From positions 310,001 through 374,000 of the forward strand of contig NZ_JABBPE010000015.1 of the NCBI RefSeq assembly GCF_012927455.1: DNA of 64,000 nt, read 5' to 3'. This stretch comes from Polaromonas sp. (GTDB taxonomy: Bacteria > Pseudomonadota > Gammaproteobacteria > Burkholderiales > Burkholderiaceae_C). This document shows, piece after piece, positions 48,064-56,761 of this stretch (positions are counted from its first letter, which is position 1; every line of letters begins with the position of its first letter). Position numbers and translations under genes: made by a program. The notes beneath the pieces were generated by a model, which worked only from the letters and a program-made list of their open reading frames with translations, was not told where the DNA came from and did no database searches.

Positions 48064-48590
48064 CTTCAAATCCGCCAGCAAATTCGCCAGCAAATGCACC
48101 AGCGAATGAGCAAGCGATGGAGCGACTGCTGCTGCAACTGCAGGTCGACCAGCTCAATGCCGCTTATGCCGCGGCGCTGGACCAGGCTCGGTTTGTCGAC
48201 TGGCCGGATTTTTTTGTGGAAGACGGTCGTTACAAGGTGCAGGCGCGCGAGAATTTTGACCGGGGGTTGCCGCTGGGGCTGATGGCGCTGGAGAGCCGCG
48301 GCATGATGAAGGACCGGGTTTACGGCGTGACGCAAACCATCTTTCATGGCCCTTATTACATGCGCCACATCATCAGCTCGGCGCGCATTGTGTCGCAGCA
48401 GGGCGAGGAGATTTGCGCGGAGTCCAACTACGCTGTGTTTCGCACCAAGCCGGGCGGCGTCAGCGAGGTCTACAACGTGGGCCGTTACATCGACGAGATC
48501 ATTAAAAAAGGCGACTCGCTGAAATTCAGGAATCGCCTTTGCGTGTATGACAGCGAGATGGTTCTCAACTCGCTGATTTACCCGATTTGA
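48060..48590 (+). CDS. Rieske aromatic-ring dioxygenase beta subunit
   Basis: 176 aa from a GTG that overlaps the alpha-subunit stop (GTGA), so translation is coupled. The NTF2-like fold shows LNAAYAAALDQARFVDWPDF, FVEDGRYKVQARENFDRGLP and RIVSQQGEEICAESNYAVF. The N-terminal SNPPANSPANAPANEQ is a Pro-Ala-Asn repeat from a 12-bp DNA repeat. The ATG at 48117 is an alternative start that would remove this tail. It forms the structural beta ring of the alpha3beta3 oxygenase. Confidence 0.88.
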   Translation: MTSNPPANSPANAPANEQAMERLLLQLQVDQLNAAYAAALDQARFVDWPDFFVEDGRYKVQARENFDRGLPLGLMALESRGMMKDRVYGVTQTIFHGPYYMRHIISSARIVSQQGEEICAESNYAVFRTKPGGVSEVYNVGRYIDEIIKKGDSLKFRNRLCVYDSEMVLNSLIYPI

Positions 48591-48610
48591 TTTCGGGGCA
48601 GTTCTAAAAA

Positions 48611-48829
48611 TCAGCGTTTTTTGCCAACCTCGTTACCTATCACCGCGCCAGCGGCTGCTCCGCCCACCGTTCCCAGCGTGCTTCCGCCCGATACGGCACT
48701 GCCTGCGACACCGCCCAGCACGGCGCCCGTGGCCGTACCAATTTGCGCATTGGTCGGGCTGGTTCCGCAGCCTGTCAGGGCAATCAGGGAAGCCGTTGCG
48801 ATCGATAAGAAAAGTTTTGTATGCATCAT
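48611..48829 (-). CDS. Glycine-zipper small lipoprotein (OsmB-like)
   Basis: 72 aa. Lipoprotein signal MMHTKLFLSIATASLIALTG with lipobox LTGC. The rest is a glycine-zipper two-helix domain: GTATGAVLGGVAGSAVSGG and TVGGAAAGAVIGNEVGKKR. Such proteins are linked to envelope stress. The start at 48829 is chosen because of an AAAGGC upstream; the longer frame to 48874 lacks a signal at its N terminus. Confidence 0.82.
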   Translation of the reverse strand: MMHTKLFLSIATASLIALTGCGTSPTNAQIGTATGAVLGGVAGSAVSGGSTLGTVGGAAAGAVIGNEVGKKR

Positions 48830-49027
48830 ATTTTTTGCCTTTGCTAAGAGTTTCAGGCTCTGTGCCAATAACACTCATGTCCAATATTGTCGTCGTGCCA
48901 TTGCCTTAACCTGCTATTTAATGTAAGACGAAAAGGAATTTGGGACTGTAGGAGAAGGGCACTGCAAACTGTCGTCCTGCTGTGCCGATTTTTCCTTGCG
49001 AAGCAGCGGGATGGTGCAGCCCCGGGT

Positions 49028-50470
49028 CTACAAGGCGCGGTTGCGCGCCATCGGCGGGTTTCTTGCAAAGTAGCGCGAAATGCCGCGCATCAACGCATCC
49101 GCGAGCTGGATCTGGTAGGCGTCACTGCGCAGCCTGGCTTCTTCATCGGGGTTGCTGATGAAGGCGGTTTCCACCAGCACGCTGGGAATGTCGGGCGCCT
49201 TAAGTACGGCAAAGCCGGCTTGCTCGACCCGTGGCTTGTGCAGCCTGCCAACCTGGCCGATCTCGCCGAGCATGGCCTTGCCCAGCTTCAGGCTGTCGCT
49301 GATCTGCGCGGTGGTGCTCATGTCAAGCAGCGCTCTTTGCACCTGCGCGTCCTTGGCTTTGACGTTGATGCCGCCCACCAGATCGGCGGAATTCTCTTTG
49401 TCGGCGATCCAGCGGGCGGCGCTGCTGGAGGCGCCTTTTTCGCTCAACGCGAACACGCTGGCGCCCTGGGGCCGTTCGTTGAAGAAGGCGTCAGCGTGCA
49501 GGCTGATGAACAAATCGGCCTGCACGCGGCGCGCCTTTTGCACGCGAATGTGCAGCGGCACGAAGAAATCCGCGTCACGCGTGAGGTAGGCGCGCATATT
49601 GGGCTGCTGGTTGATGCGGTCGCGCAGGCGGTGCGCAATTTGCAGCACCACATCCTTCTCACGCGTGCCGCCGGGGCCAATGGCGCCCGGGTCTTCGCCG
49701 CCATGGCCCGGGTCGAGTGCCACGATAACCAGCCGGTCGGTCTTGTCCTGGCCTTTGCCGCCTCTTTTTCTTCTTGCAGCGGCAGCCAGTTCAGCCGGGG
49801 AGATGTCGTCGTCGGCGTCTGCCGTACTGTCTTTTTCCGGGGAAGCGCTGCCGCCCGCCTGGTTGTCGGCGGGTCTGGCCGAAGCCAAAGGCGCGCCTGA
49901 CGCCGCCTTGTCTGCCTGCCGGGTGATCAGGTCGCCGAGCGGATCGCGCTCTGCTCCCGCCGCAGGGCTGGTGCCCGCCGCCGGCTTGCCCGCGAGTCGT
50001 TCGGCGATCAGCGCCTCCAGCGGGTCTTCGGCCTGCGCCGGGTAGAGATCAAACACCAGCCGATATTTGTAAGCCGCCACCGGGGGCAGGGTGAAAACCT
50101 GCGGCCGCATCGGCTTTTTCAGATCAATCACCAGCCGCACCACGCCGGGTGAATTCTGGCCGACGCGAATGCCTGAAATGTTCGGATCGTCCGATTTCAC
50201 TTTGGCCACCAGCTCGCGCAGGGCCGGAATCAAGTCTATGCCTTCAATGTCCACCGCCAGGCGCGGCGGCTCGGGTATAAAAAACTGCTTGGCCTTGATC
50301 TCGCCATCGGATTCGATGGTCAGGCGTGTGTAGTCTTTGGAGGGCCAGACGCGCACCGCCACAATCGTGGCGCCACGCGCGATCTGCTGCACACCCAGCA
50401 AAAGCACCAGGCTGCCCAGTTGCAAGGCACCGCGCCGGCTCAGATAAAGGGGTGGGGTTGAATCTGTCAT
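49028..50470 (-). CDS. amiC: N-acetylmuramoyl-L-alanine amidase AmiC (AMIN plus Amidase_3)
   Basis: 480 aa. A Tat signal (SRRGALQLGSLVLLLG) is followed by an AMIN domain (about residues 35-150) and, after an Ala/Ser/Asp-rich linker, the zinc amidase: ALDPGHGGEDPGAIGPGGT, DLFISLHADAF and VLVETAFISNPDEE. It splits septal murein for daughter-cell separation. It starts 4 bases inside the tsaE end (overlap), so the tsaE-amiC pair is one unit. Confidence 0.94.
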   Translation of the reverse strand: MTDSTPPLYLSRRGALQLGSLVLLLGVQQIARGATIVAVRVWPSKDYTRLTIESDGEIKAKQFFIPEPPRLAVDIEGIDLIPALRELVAKVKSDDPNISGIRVGQNSPGVVRLVIDLKKPMRPQVFTLPPVAAYKYRLVFDLYPAQAEDPLEALIAERLAGKPAAGTSPAAGAERDPLGDLITRQADKAASGAPLASARPADNQAGGSASPEKDSTADADDDISPAELAAAARRKRGGKGQDKTDRLVIVALDPGHGGEDPGAIGPGGTREKDVVLQIAHRLRDRINQQPNMRAYLTRDADFFVPLHIRVQKARRVQADLFISLHADAFFNERPQGASVFALSEKGASSSAARWIADKENSADLVGGINVKAKDAQVQRALLDMSTTAQISDSLKLGKAMLGEIGQVGRLHKPRVEQAGFAVLKAPDIPSVLVETAFISNPDEEARLRSDAYQIQLADALMRGISRYFARNPPMARNRAL

Positions 50471-50985
50471 GCCAGCAACTCCGCGCCGGTGGCGCTGTAT
50501 GCCGTCAGTGTGACAACGCGCGATTCGTCGGCCAGCACTTCAATATGGATAAGCAGGTCGGGCTGCGGCAAATGGTCGCCGGCCTTTTCTGGCCATTCGA
50601 CCAGCTTGAGCCCGGGGTTGGCAAAAATATCGCGAAAGCCGGCTTCTTCCCACTCGCGCGGATCATTGAAACGAAAGAAATCAAAATGCCAGATGTTCAG
50701 CTCCGACTGCAGACTGGAATGCGGATGGCTTGCCGCCGGCGTGTAGGGTTCCACCACCGCGTAGGTCGGGCTTTTGATGCGGCCCTGCACGCCCAGGCCC
50801 TTCAGCAGGTGGCGCACCAGGGTGGTTTTTCCTGCGCCCAGGTCGCCTTGCAGCTCAATTAACGCGCCGCCAATCGCCGGCTGCCGGGCCAGGGCCAGCG
50901 CAAAGGCCTGGGTGGCCGCCTCATCCGGCCAGGTAATTTTTTTTACAATCAGTGGGTGGTCCTTAACAGTCATCAATTCAATCAT
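50467..50985 (-). CDS. tsaE: tRNA threonylcarbamoyladenosine biosynthesis ATPase TsaE
   Basis: 172 aa from the ATG at 50985 (alternatives at 51006 and 50973). Walker A is GDLGAGKTT, followed by VRHLLKGLGVQGRIKSPTYA with the conserved SPTY, and WHFDFFRFNDPREWEEAG. It drives the TsaBDE complex for t6A modification. It diverges from queG: depending on the starts, the two 5' ends overlap by 18-51 bases. The end overlaps amiC by 4 bases. Confidence 0.9.
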   Translation of the reverse strand: MIELMTVKDHPLIVKKITWPDEAATQAFALALARQPAIGGALIELQGDLGAGKTTLVRHLLKGLGVQGRIKSPTYAVVEPYTPAASHPHSSLQSELNIWHFDFFRFNDPREWEEAGFRDIFANPGLKLVEWPEKAGDHLPQPDLLIHIEVLADESRVVTLTAYSATGAELLA

Positions 50986-52050
50986 CAGTTTGTCAGTCAA
51001 ATCCAAACATGGGCGCGCGAGCTTGGTTTTTCACAAATCGGCGTGGCTGGCATTGATTTATCGTCAGCCGAACCGGGATTATCGGCCTGGCTGGCTGCGG
51101 GCTTTCATGGGGACATGCATTACATGGCCGCGCATGGGCTTAAACGGGCGCGGCCGGCAGAGCTGATTCCGGGCACGGTCAGTGTCATCACGGCACGCAT
51201 GGACTATTTGCCGGCCGCCACACCGGCGCAACCCGGTGAGTGGCAGGCCATTGAGTTCGGCCGCCTGCAGCGCCCCGCCGAAGGCATTGTGTCGGTGTAC
51301 GCCCGGGGCCGCGACTACCACAAGGTCATGCGCGGCCGACTGCAAAAACTCAGTGAACAGATTGCCACGCATGTCGAAAAACTGGGACACCGCGCTTTCA
51401 CCGATTCGGCCCCGGTGCTTGAAGCCGAGCTGGCGGCGCGCAGCGGCCAGGGCTGGCGCGGCAAGCACACGCTGCTGCTCAATCGCGAAGCCGGATCGAT
51501 GTTTTTTCTGGGTGAAATTTACGTGGACCTGGCCCTGCCGCCCAGCGAAGCGGTAACGCCTCACTGCGGCAGCTGCCAGGCCTGCATCGACGTGTGCCCC
51601 ACCCGGGCCATCATTGCGCCGCACCAGCTTGATGCCCGGCGCTGCATTTCTTACCTGACGATAGAGCACGCCGGGCCGATTCCGCTGGAGCTGCGGTCGC
51701 TGATGGGCAACCGCATCTACGGTTGCGACGATTGCCAGCTGATTTGCCCCTGGAACAAGTTCGCCCAGCGCAGCAGCCTGCCCGACTTTGATGAGCGCCA
51801 AGGCCTGAGCGGGCAGCAGCTGGTCACGCTGTTCGCCTGGAACGAAGATGAGTTTTTGCGGTTGACTGAAGGCAGCCCGATTCGCCGCATCGGCCATGAG
51901 CGCTGGCTGCGCAACATTGCCGTGGCCATGGGCAACGCGCTGCGGGCGGCGGTTGCGGGCGGTGCCGACATACGCGCAGCGCTGCAAACGCGGGCCAGTC
52001 ATCCGAGCGAGCTGGTCAGGGAGCATGTGGCGTGGGCTCTTTTGCAATAG
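50956..52050 (+). CDS. queG: Epoxyqueuosine reductase QueG
   Basis: 364 aa from a GTG at 50956. It makes queuosine from epoxyqueuosine with cobalamin and two [4Fe-4S] clusters. The clusters are in CGSCQACIDVCPTRAI and CDDCQLICPWNKF. The family N terminus SQIQTWARELGFSQIGVAG is present, so the start must lie near here. No ATG occurs before 51112, and the GTG overlaps the opposite tsaE gene. The C-terminal HEAT-like part ends HVAWALLQ. Confidence 0.92.
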   Translation: MVLNSHQFNHQFVSQIQTWARELGFSQIGVAGIDLSSAEPGLSAWLAAGFHGDMHYMAAHGLKRARPAELIPGTVSVITARMDYLPAATPAQPGEWQAIEFGRLQRPAEGIVSVYARGRDYHKVMRGRLQKLSEQIATHVEKLGHRAFTDSAPVLEAELAARSGQGWRGKHTLLLNREAGSMFFLGEIYVDLALPPSEAVTPHCGSCQACIDVCPTRAIIAPHQLDARRCISYLTIEHAGPIPLELRSLMGNRIYGCDDCQLICPWNKFAQRSSLPDFDERQGLSGQQLVTLFAWNEDEFLRLTEGSPIRRIGHERWLRNIAVAMGNALRAAVAGGADIRAALQTRASHPSELVREHVAWALLQ

Positions 52051-52089
52051 ATCAGTAGCGCAGTAAATCTCAATAATCCCCAATGAAAT

Positions 52090-52142
52090 AAGCCCGTAGC
52101 CCATGAGGGACGGGTGCGGGTAGCTATGCTATTTATAGCAAA
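52090..52142 (-). repeat. Family A repeat copy
   Basis: AAGCCCGTAGCCCATGAGGG then ACGGGTGCGGGTAGCTATGC and TATTTATAGCA. Between the convergent queG and AEC transporter genes. Confidence 0.85.
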
Positions 52143-52186
52143 ATTTGAGCGAGCCGGGTTAACCTGGGTGACTTGCTACCGACCAG

Positions 52187-53092
52187 CTAGCGCAACACCC
52201 CCAGCGCAAACGGCAGGCTCAGCACTCCCAACAAGGTTGACAAGGTCACCAGGCCCGCGACATAGGCGCCGTTGTAACCCATGCGCGCCGCCAGCACATA
52301 GGCGCTGGAGGCGGTGGGCAGCGCCGAAAACGCCAGCAGCACGGCGGTCTGCGCGACCGTCAGGCCAAACGCCTTGGACAAACCCATGGCCAACAAGGGC
52401 AGCAGCAGGTGCTTAATCGAAAGCACCGCCACCGCCAGCGTTCTGGCCTGCGCCAGATGGCCAAACTGCATGCCGGCGCCGGCCGCCATCAAGCCCAGCG
52501 CCAGCGATGCGGCACCGATGCGCGTCACTGTGGGTTCCAGCCAGATCGGCAGCGTAAAGCCCAGCAGATTCGCCGCCAGTCCGCTGGCGGTCGCCAGAAT
52601 CAGCGGATTGCGCACCAGCTCGCGCAGAAAGCCGCGCTGCGCGTGCCTGACCATGGGCCACACCGCCGCCACATTGAAAAGCGGCACGCACACGCCAATC
52701 AACACCGCAATCAGCAGCAGGCCCTCGCTGCCGGCCAATCGCTCGGCCAGCGCCAGGCCAATGAAGGAATTAAAGCGAAACGCGACCTGCGCGCTGGCCG
52801 CATGCTCGCGTCGGTCTATTTTTTTGCCCAGCCAAGGCAGATAGGGCAGGCTGTAGGCCAGCGCGATGCCCGACAGCCCTAGCAACAGGCCCGCAGCGAT
52901 CAGGCTGGAGGCCGCATGCAAATCCAGCGGGCTTCTGACAATCGAGTGGAACAGCAAGACCGGAAACAGAAAGAAATACACCAGGCTTTCGACCTGCTGC
53001 CAGACCGTGCGGTTCAGCGCGGTGTAGCGGCAGACCAGGTAACCACAAAGAATGAGGGAGAAGTCGGGGAAAAGGAGCTGCGCGTAATTCAC
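52187..53092 (-). CDS. AEC-family (auxin efflux carrier-like) transporter
   Basis: 301 aa with ten predicted helices in two inverted halves. Typical features are a long N-terminal helix set and [15 protein letters not shown] with the [16 protein letters not shown] segment near residue 260. Members export or import organic anions such as malate. The substrate is unknown. Divergent from the TctC-type gene. Confidence 0.88.
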   Translation of the reverse strand: MNYAQLLFPDFSLILCGYLVCRYTALNRTVWQQVESLVYFFLFPVLLFHSIVRSPLDLHAASSLIAAGLLLGLSGIALAYSLPYLPWLGKKIDRREHAASAQVAFRFNSFIGLALAERLAGSEGLLLIAVLIGVCVPLFNVAAVWPMVRHAQRGFLRELVRNPLILATASGLAANLLGFTLPIWLEPTVTRIGAASLALGLMAAGAGMQFGHLAQARTLAVAVLSIKHLLLPLLAMGLSKAFGLTVAQTAVLLAFSALPTASSAYVLAARMGYNGAYVAGLVTLSTLLGVLSLPFALGVLR

Positions 53093-53205
53093 CGATCGAG
53101 AATAACCGCAAAGCTTTCGGGTTTGCCCTTATGCGTAATCCACAAGAGCCGAATGCCTCGCTTGCATTTAGCATTGGCAATCTGATTTTTTTGAAGGACC
53201 TGATC

Positions 53206-54186
53206 ATGCAACGTCGCTTTCTGTTTGCCCTGTCTGCCTTGTCTGCGCTGGCTTTGACTGCCGCTGCGGGCTCTGCCTTGGCGCAGGCCTATCCCAGCAA
53301 GGTCATCAAGCTCCAGGTGCCGTTTGCGCCTGGCGGCACCACCGACATTGTGGCCCGCGTGGTTGCCGACCCACTGGGCAAGGCGCTGGGCCAGACGGTT
53401 GTCGTTGAGAACAAGGCTGGCGGCGGCGGCGTGGTCGGTGCACTGGAGACTTCCCGGGCGGCGCCCGATGGGTACACGCTGGGCGTGGCGACGGTGTCCA
53501 CTACCGCGTCCAACCCGGCCATCAATCCAAAGATTCCGTACAACACGCTGACGGATTTCACGCCCATCATCAACATCGCAGCGACCCCCAACGTGATCGC
53601 GGTGAACCCCAGCTTCCCGGCCCGCAACTACAAGGAGTTTGTCGCTGAGCTCAAAAAGAACCCGGGAAAATACTCATTTGGCTCATCGGGCACAGGCAGC
53701 ATCGCGCACCTGCAGATGGAGCTATACAAGAGCCTGAGCGGCACCTTCATTACCCACATACCGTACCGGGGCTCCGGTCCGGCATTAAACGACGCGGTGG
53801 CGGGCCAGATCCCAATTATTTTTGACAACCTGCCTTCGGCGCTGCCCTTCATCCAGCAAAAGCGCCTGATTGCCATAGCGGTGGCGGCACCCGAACGCCT
53901 GGCCGTGCTGCCCGACGTGCCCACCTTCAAGGAGGTCGGGCTGGAGCCTGTGAACCGGATGGCGTATTACGGCATTCTGGGCCCCAAGGGCTTGCCGAAA
54001 GAGGTGGTTGACAAGGTCAGCGCCGGCGTGAAAAAGTCGTTGGAGGATCCGGCAGTTCGCAAACGCATTGAAGACACCGGCTCGCTCGTCATTGGCAATA
54101 CGCCCGATCAGTTTGCCGCGCAGATCAAGGCAGAGTTCGAGGTGTACAAGAAGGTGGTCGAATCGGCCAAGCTCAAGCTCGAATAA
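53206..54186 (+). CDS. Bug/TctC-family periplasmic solute-binding protein
   Basis: 326 aa. Signal peptide [20 protein letters not shown] ends near SALAQA. The Bug pattern shows [20 protein letters not shown], a long [14 protein letters not shown], and [19 protein letters not shown] with [13 protein letters not shown]. The carboxylate-binding loop matches the family. The partner TctA/TctB genes are absent, which is usual for Bug paralogues. AAGGA lies 8 bases before the ATG at 53206; the longer frame has no site. Confidence 0.93.
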   Translation: MQRRFLFALSALSALALTAAAGSALAQAYPSKVIKLQVPFAPGGTTDIVARVVADPLGKALGQTVVVENKAGGGGVVGALETSRAAPDGYTLGVATVSTTASNPAINPKIPYNTLTDFTPIINIAATPNVIAVNPSFPARNYKEFVAELKKNPGKYSFGSSGTGSIAHLQMELYKSLSGTFITHIPYRGSGPALNDAVAGQIPIIFDNLPSALPFIQQKRLIAIAVAAPERLAVLPDVPTFKEVGLEPVNRMAYYGILGPKGLPKEVVDKVSAGVKKSLEDPAVRKRIEDTGSLVIGNTPDQFAAQIKAEFEVYKKVVESAKLKLE

Positions 54187-54215
54187 GCGCAGCGGTTTTT
54201 CCTTCTGTTTTGTTG

Positions 54216-54254
54216 CGTCCCGGCAGGCTTTGGCTTGTCGGGACGTTTTTTTTG
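54216..54254 (+). terminator. Intrinsic terminator
   Basis: CGTCCCG stem with CGGGACG and a partly paired inner GCAGGC/GCTTGT, then a run of eight T. It ends the TctC-type gene. Confidence 0.88.
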
Positions 54255-54274
54255 CCAATTTGAAGGATATATTG

Positions 54275-54325
54275 GCCTATAGCCCAATGAATACGGGCGT
54301 AAGCTGCTATTGTATTTATAGCAAA
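54275..54325 (-). repeat. Family A repeat copy
   Basis: CCTATAGCCCAATGAATACG then GGCGTAAGCTGCTATTGTAT and TTATAGC. Both arms present. Confidence 0.85.
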
Positions 54326-54441
54326 TTCAGTCTTCTTCATAGCCTTCGGGATCGGGCAAACCTGCAGACGGTCCTACCGACTCGGGAACCCATGCTCACC
54401 GTGACCCATGCCGCATTGCCTTTTTTGTTATCGTCCAAGCC

Positions 54442-55344
54442 ATGCAAGCACAAAGCCAGTCCAGCATCGATTCCTTCATAGATGCCCTGTGGCTAGAAGA
54501 CGGTCTGTCCAACAACACGCTGGAAGCCTACCGGCGCGACCTGTCGTTGTACGCGGCCTGGCTGGGCGCCAAAGAGCAGGGCGGCCGCCCGCTTGACGAC
54601 ACCGGCGAGAGCGATCTGGCCAGCTACTTTTCGGTCAAGCATGCCAGCACCAAGGCTACCTCTGCCAACCGGCGGCTGACGGTGTTCAAGCGTTACTTTC
54701 GCTGGGCGCTGCGCGAACGCATCACGACGGCAGACCCGACGCTGAAACTTCAATCGGCCAAACAGGCCTTGCGCGTGCCCAAGCTCATGAGCGAGGCGCA
54801 GGTGGAGCGTTTGCTGGCAGCGCCCGCTGAAGATACGGCGCTCGGGCAGCGCGACCGCGCCATGCTGGAGTTGATGTACGCCAGCGGCCTGCGCGTCAGC
54901 GAACTGGTCGGGCTCAAGACTTTTCACCTGGGGCTGAATGAAGGCGTGCTGCGCGTCATGGGCAAGGGCAATAAAGAGCGGCTGGTGCCTTTCGGCCAAG
55001 TGGCGCGGCAATGGATCAATGTCTACCTGGCCGAGGCGCGGCCGGACATCCTGAAAGGCCAGCAGACCGAAGACCTGTTTGTTACCGCGCGGGGCTGCGG
55101 CATGAGCCGGGTGATGTTCTGGATACTGGTGAAAAAGTACGCAGCGCTGGCCGGCATCACCTCGCCCTTGTCGCCGCACACCCTGCGCCATGCGTTTGCC
55201 ACCCATTTGCTGAACCACGGAGCTGACTTGCGCGCCGTGCAAATGCTGCTGGGCCATGCCGATATTTCGACCACCACAATTTACACCCATGTCGCCCGTG
55301 AACGGTTGAAGACGCTGCACGCGCAGCACCATCCGCGCGGCTAA
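54442..55344 (+). CDS. xerD: Site-specific tyrosine recombinase XerD
   Basis: 300 aa, with XerD-like rather than XerC-like sequence. The catalytic set is R151 (SGLRVSEL), K175 (MGKGNKERLVP), H246 and R249 (SPHTLRHAFATHLL), H272 (GHADISTTTIYTH) and nucleophile Y281. N-terminal core-binding domain at residues about 5-95. With XerC it resolves chromosome dimers at dif. No transposon or integron neighbours, so it is the housekeeping copy. Confidence 0.93.
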   Translation: MQAQSQSSIDSFIDALWLEDGLSNNTLEAYRRDLSLYAAWLGAKEQGGRPLDDTGESDLASYFSVKHASTKATSANRRLTVFKRYFRWALRERITTADPTLKLQSAKQALRVPKLMSEAQVERLLAAPAEDTALGQRDRAMLELMYASGLRVSELVGLKTFHLGLNEGVLRVMGKGNKERLVPFGQVARQWINVYLAEARPDILKGQQTEDLFVTARGCGMSRVMFWILVKKYAALAGITSPLSPHTLRHAFATHLLNHGADLRAVQMLLGHADISTTTIYTHVARERLKTLHAQHHPRG

Positions 55345-55379
55345 CTCGCTTGCCCCGGCCTGAAAAGCCCGGCACTACT

Positions 55380-56654
55380 TCAGCGGTACATGTAGTCCCG
55401 GCTGAAGGGGTAGACCGACTGGGCGCCTTTGATCGCTGCATTTCGCACATCGCCTGAAGGCCGGGCCGCCAGCAACTGGTGCAGCGAGATCCAGCCCTCC
55501 TCAAAGCTCATGGCGCTGCCCGCCAGGTACAAGCGGTAAGCGCGCAGGGTTTTTTCCGCCCGCGCGGCGCCGCCATCGGCGGCCAGCAACTGGCGCGCCT
55601 CGGCCAACTGGGCCTCCAGCGCATCTGACCAGTCCCAGAGCGTGCGCGCATAGTGCGGACGCAGGTTCTCGGTGTCGACCATTTCCAGCCCGGCGCGCGC
55701 CAGATGCGCCAGCACGGCGCTGATATGCAGCAACTCGCCGCCCGGAAAGATGTATTTGCTGATGAAGTCGCCTAGGCCCGCGCCGAGCTGCCGGTTTTCA
55801 AGCCCACCCGCGGTAATGCCGTGGTTCAGGACCAGACCGCCGGGCGCCAGCAAGCGCATGATTTTGCCGAAGTAGGCGCTCATGTTGGCTTGGCCTACAT
55901 GCTCAAACATGCCGATTGAAGAGATTTTGTCGAAAGGCTGGTCCTCGGCCAGGTCGCGGTAGTCGCGCAGCTCGATGCGCACGCGCTGAGCCAGGCCTTT
56001 TTGCGCAATCAGACGTTGCACATGCGCGTGCTGGTTCTTCGACAGCGTGATGCCGGTGGCATTCACGCCGTAATGCTCGGCCGCCCACAGCAGCAGCGCC
56101 CCCCAGCCAGCGCCAATGTCCAGAAAGCGCTCGCCCGGCTGAAGCATCAGCTTGCGGCAGATATGGTCCAGCTTGGCCTCCTGGGCACGCGCCAGCGTCA
56201 TCGGCGGGTCGGCAAAGTCGCGGTAATAAGCGCAAGAATAGACCCGGCGCGGGTCCAGCCACAGCGCGTAAAAGGCGTCTGACACGTCGTAATGGAACTG
56301 CACTTGCGCCGCGTCTTTTGCCGGTGTGTGGGCTGTCAGCGATTTGAGCCGCCGCAGCCAGCCAGGCCACTTGCTCGTGCCGCTTTCCACCGGGTTGCCT
56401 TGCAGCAGCTTGGTGACCGCGCGCATCACGTCGCGCATGGCGCCTTCAAGTTGCAGCGTGCCCTCCACGTAGTCTTCCGCCAGGGCGCCAATCTGGCCAG
56501 CCTTGAGGCGGGCAATACTGGACCAGTTGGAAAACGACAGCTTGACGCGGGCGTTGGCGGCACCCAACAGCTGGCCGTGTGGCAGCTGCAATGCGATGTC
56601 CGAGGGCAATTGCGGCGGGCGCAGTGCCGTGTCGGAAACCAGGTGCCGGATCAT
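55380..56654 (-). CDS. cfa: Cyclopropane-fatty-acid-phospholipid synthase
   Basis: 424 aa. S-adenosylmethionine-dependent methyltransferase that adds a methylene to unsaturated lipids. The SAM-binding motif is FLDIGAGWGALLLWAAEHYG, followed by GITLSKNQHAHVQRLIAQKG and SIGMFEHVGQANMSAYFGKI. The start is the ATG at 56654, because AAGGAG lies 7 bases upstream; the TTG at 56660 also reads in frame. The N-terminal 100 residues form the usual non-catalytic domain. Slightly longer than E. coli Cfa (382 aa). Confidence 0.92.
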   Translation of the reverse strand: MIRHLVSDTALRPPQLPSDIALQLPHGQLLGAANARVKLSFSNWSSIARLKAGQIGALAEDYVEGTLQLEGAMRDVMRAVTKLLQGNPVESGTSKWPGWLRRLKSLTAHTPAKDAAQVQFHYDVSDAFYALWLDPRRVYSCAYYRDFADPPMTLARAQEAKLDHICRKLMLQPGERFLDIGAGWGALLLWAAEHYGVNATGITLSKNQHAHVQRLIAQKGLAQRVRIELRDYRDLAEDQPFDKISSIGMFEHVGQANMSAYFGKIMRLLAPGGLVLNHGITAGGLENRQLGAGLGDFISKYIFPGGELLHISAVLAHLARAGLEMVDTENLRPHYARTLWDWSDALEAQLAEARQLLAADGGAARAEKTLRAYRLYLAGSAMSFEEGWISLHQLLAARPSGDVRNAAIKGAQSVYPFSRDYMYR

Positions 56655-56761
56655 GGGCAAACTCCTTTTCGGTGACTGCTTTTTATTTTACAGTCTAGCG
56701 CCCGTTAACCATTTTCGCCAGTGCCCCCTCATATGGCCAAAGCCGGATTAAACCCGGAGCT

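Noticed and set aside
54442-55344. XerD as integron or phage integrase
   Set aside because: The catalytic motifs and length match the housekeeping XerD, the integron-specific extra domain is absent, and it is 31 kb from the attC-like sites.
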